6,392 bases of DNA, taken from contig CAMLHL010000105.1 in the NCBI GenBank assembly GCA_946479855.1, positions 1 to 6,392 on the forward strand, in the 5' to 3' direction. Within the stretch, counting starts at the first letter, position 1; each line of letters starts with the position of its first letter. Below are positions 5,645-6,392 of this stretch, piece by piece. The notes under the pieces were generated by a model, which was not told where the DNA came from, made no database searches, and saw nothing but the letters and a program-made list of their open reading frames with translations. A program made the translations under genes and the position numbers. Source of the stretch: an uncultured Pseudomonadota bacterium. Lineage in GTDB: Bacteria > Pseudomonadota > Gammaproteobacteria > Burkholderiales > Rhodocyclaceae.

Positions 5645-6392
5645 ATGACGACTGCCGCCCAAATCCCCGCCGATCCACTTGTCTCGCTGGCCAATGCCGA
5701 CACCCAGCGGCTGGCCGCGCGGATGGCGCAGGATGTCTTTGCCGGCGTTTTCCGGCAGGCGGCTGCAGTCGATGCGGCGCCGGATGTCGGCGTGCTCGGC
5801 GAGGTGGCAGCGCACTGCTTCAACTGGTGCCGGGCCGGCGCCAGCGACGAGGCGCGCGCCCTGCGGCTGGCCATGCTGGTTAGCGGCCTCGACCAGTGGG
5901 GGCTGGCCTACACCCAGGCTTTCCGGCTGGAGGCGATTCATCCGCTAACGGCGCTGCTCGGCGGCTTGCGGACCCGGCTGGAGGCGCGGGAGGAAATGCT
6001 GTTCCAGCAATATTTCGAGCAGATCGAGGCGCTCGAGTCGGCGGTCATCGATTTCAAGGTCGAATTACGGCGCGGCATCCATCTGGCGCTGTGGCACGCC
6101 ATGGCGGCCTGCGAAACGGCCGAGCAGGTCGAGGGCATCGTGCAGCCGCTGGGCAGCATGATGCTGGCGCTCGATCAGCAGATGCCGGAACTGGGCTGGC
6201 GTCTGCTCGCCGATGCGCTGGCCAATATCCAGATCGGCCTGCTCTCCAGCGCGGCGCCGGCACCGGCGCTGATCGAGGCGGGAACACAGCAACTGTTTGC
6301 CTCGCTGCGCCATGCCTTGCCGCAGGATCGCTACCAGGCCATTCTGGCCTATTCCGGTCAAGCGGTGGTCGGCTGGCAACAGGCCAGGCAGA
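5645..6392 (+). CDS. Unrecognised soluble alpha-helical protein, 3' end outside window
   Basis: An open frame with no stop runs from ATG 5645 to the window edge, giving 249 residues so far. I do not recognise a family. The sequence is rich in Ala, Leu, Gln and Glu, with helix-forming stretches throughout: about 13-40, 66-96, 105-150 and 160-203. EEMLFQQYFEQIEALESAV (116-134) is a likely coiled coil or long amphipathic helix. There is no signal peptide and no membrane span. Pairs such as WCRAG/WHAM and the repeated helix lengths hint at a helical-repeat fold, but no repeat is clean enough to name. GC-rich third positions and the absence of stops over nearly 750 bases support real coding. No Shine-Dalgarno is visible. 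An in-frame ATG at 5558 would add 29 residues, but these are rich in Arg, Gly and Phe, unlike the rest, and span the likely -10 box. The gene is transcribed away from the PEP-CTERM gene. Confidence 0.8.
   Translation, partial: MTTAAQIPADPLVSLANADTQRLAARMAQDVFAGVFRQAAAVDAAPDVGVLGEVAAHCFNWCRAGASDEARALRLAMLVSGLDQWGLAYTQAFRLEAIHPLTALLGGLRTRLEAREEMLFQQYFEQIEALESAVIDFKVELRRGIHLALWHAMAACETAEQVEGIVQPLGSMMLALDQQMPELGWRLLADALANIQIGLLSSAAPAPALIEAGTQQLFASLRHALPQDRYQAILAYSGQAVVGWQQARQ

Overview
The window looks like chromosome from a GC-rich betaproteobacterium, most plausibly of the Rhodocyclaceae type (Dechloromonas, Azonexus or Zoogloea relatives). This is an inference from three things: strong GC bias at third codon positions, an Aas protein very close to the enterobacterial enzyme, and a PEP-CTERM (exosortase-sorted) surface protein behind a sigma-54 promoter, a combination typical of floc- or biofilm-forming betaproteobacteria. 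No mobile element, CRISPR array, tRNA or rRNA is visible.

Left part (1-4319, + strand): a probable three-gene operon for phospholipid repair. It opens with the C-terminal end of an ArsR-type winged-helix regulator, whose stop overlaps the start of a full-length aas (acyltransferase plus acyl-ACP synthetase). After a 93-base gap comes a fusion protein with an LplT-like major facilitator domain followed by a second PlsC acyltransferase domain. In E. coli, LplT flips lysophospholipid inward across the inner membrane and Aas re-acylates it. Here the same two jobs are adjacent, but the transporter carries its own acyltransferase, so the operon encodes two PlsC domains. The gap holds a GC hairpin and a 30-codon open frame that ends in an ATGA overlap with the transporter start.

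Middle (4320-5246): the operon converges on a minus-strand gene for a secreted PEP-CTERM protein. The two are separated by one hairpin whose T-tract favours the minus-strand transcript. The PEP-CTERM gene most likely starts at a TTG codon behind a strong Shine-Dalgarno sequence. It is preceded by a near-consensus -24/-12 sigma-54 promoter and two inverted repeats placed where an enhancer-binding activator could bind.

Right part (5247-6392): about 400 bases without a gene hold those control elements and a probable short-leader promoter for a rightward gene. That gene starts near 5645 and runs off the window end. It encodes a soluble, alpha-helical protein that I do not recognise.

I did not find a clearly undescribed system. 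The points most worth following are the doubled-PlsC operon with its coupled non-metal ArsR-type regulator, and the sigma-54 control region of the PEP-CTERM gene.
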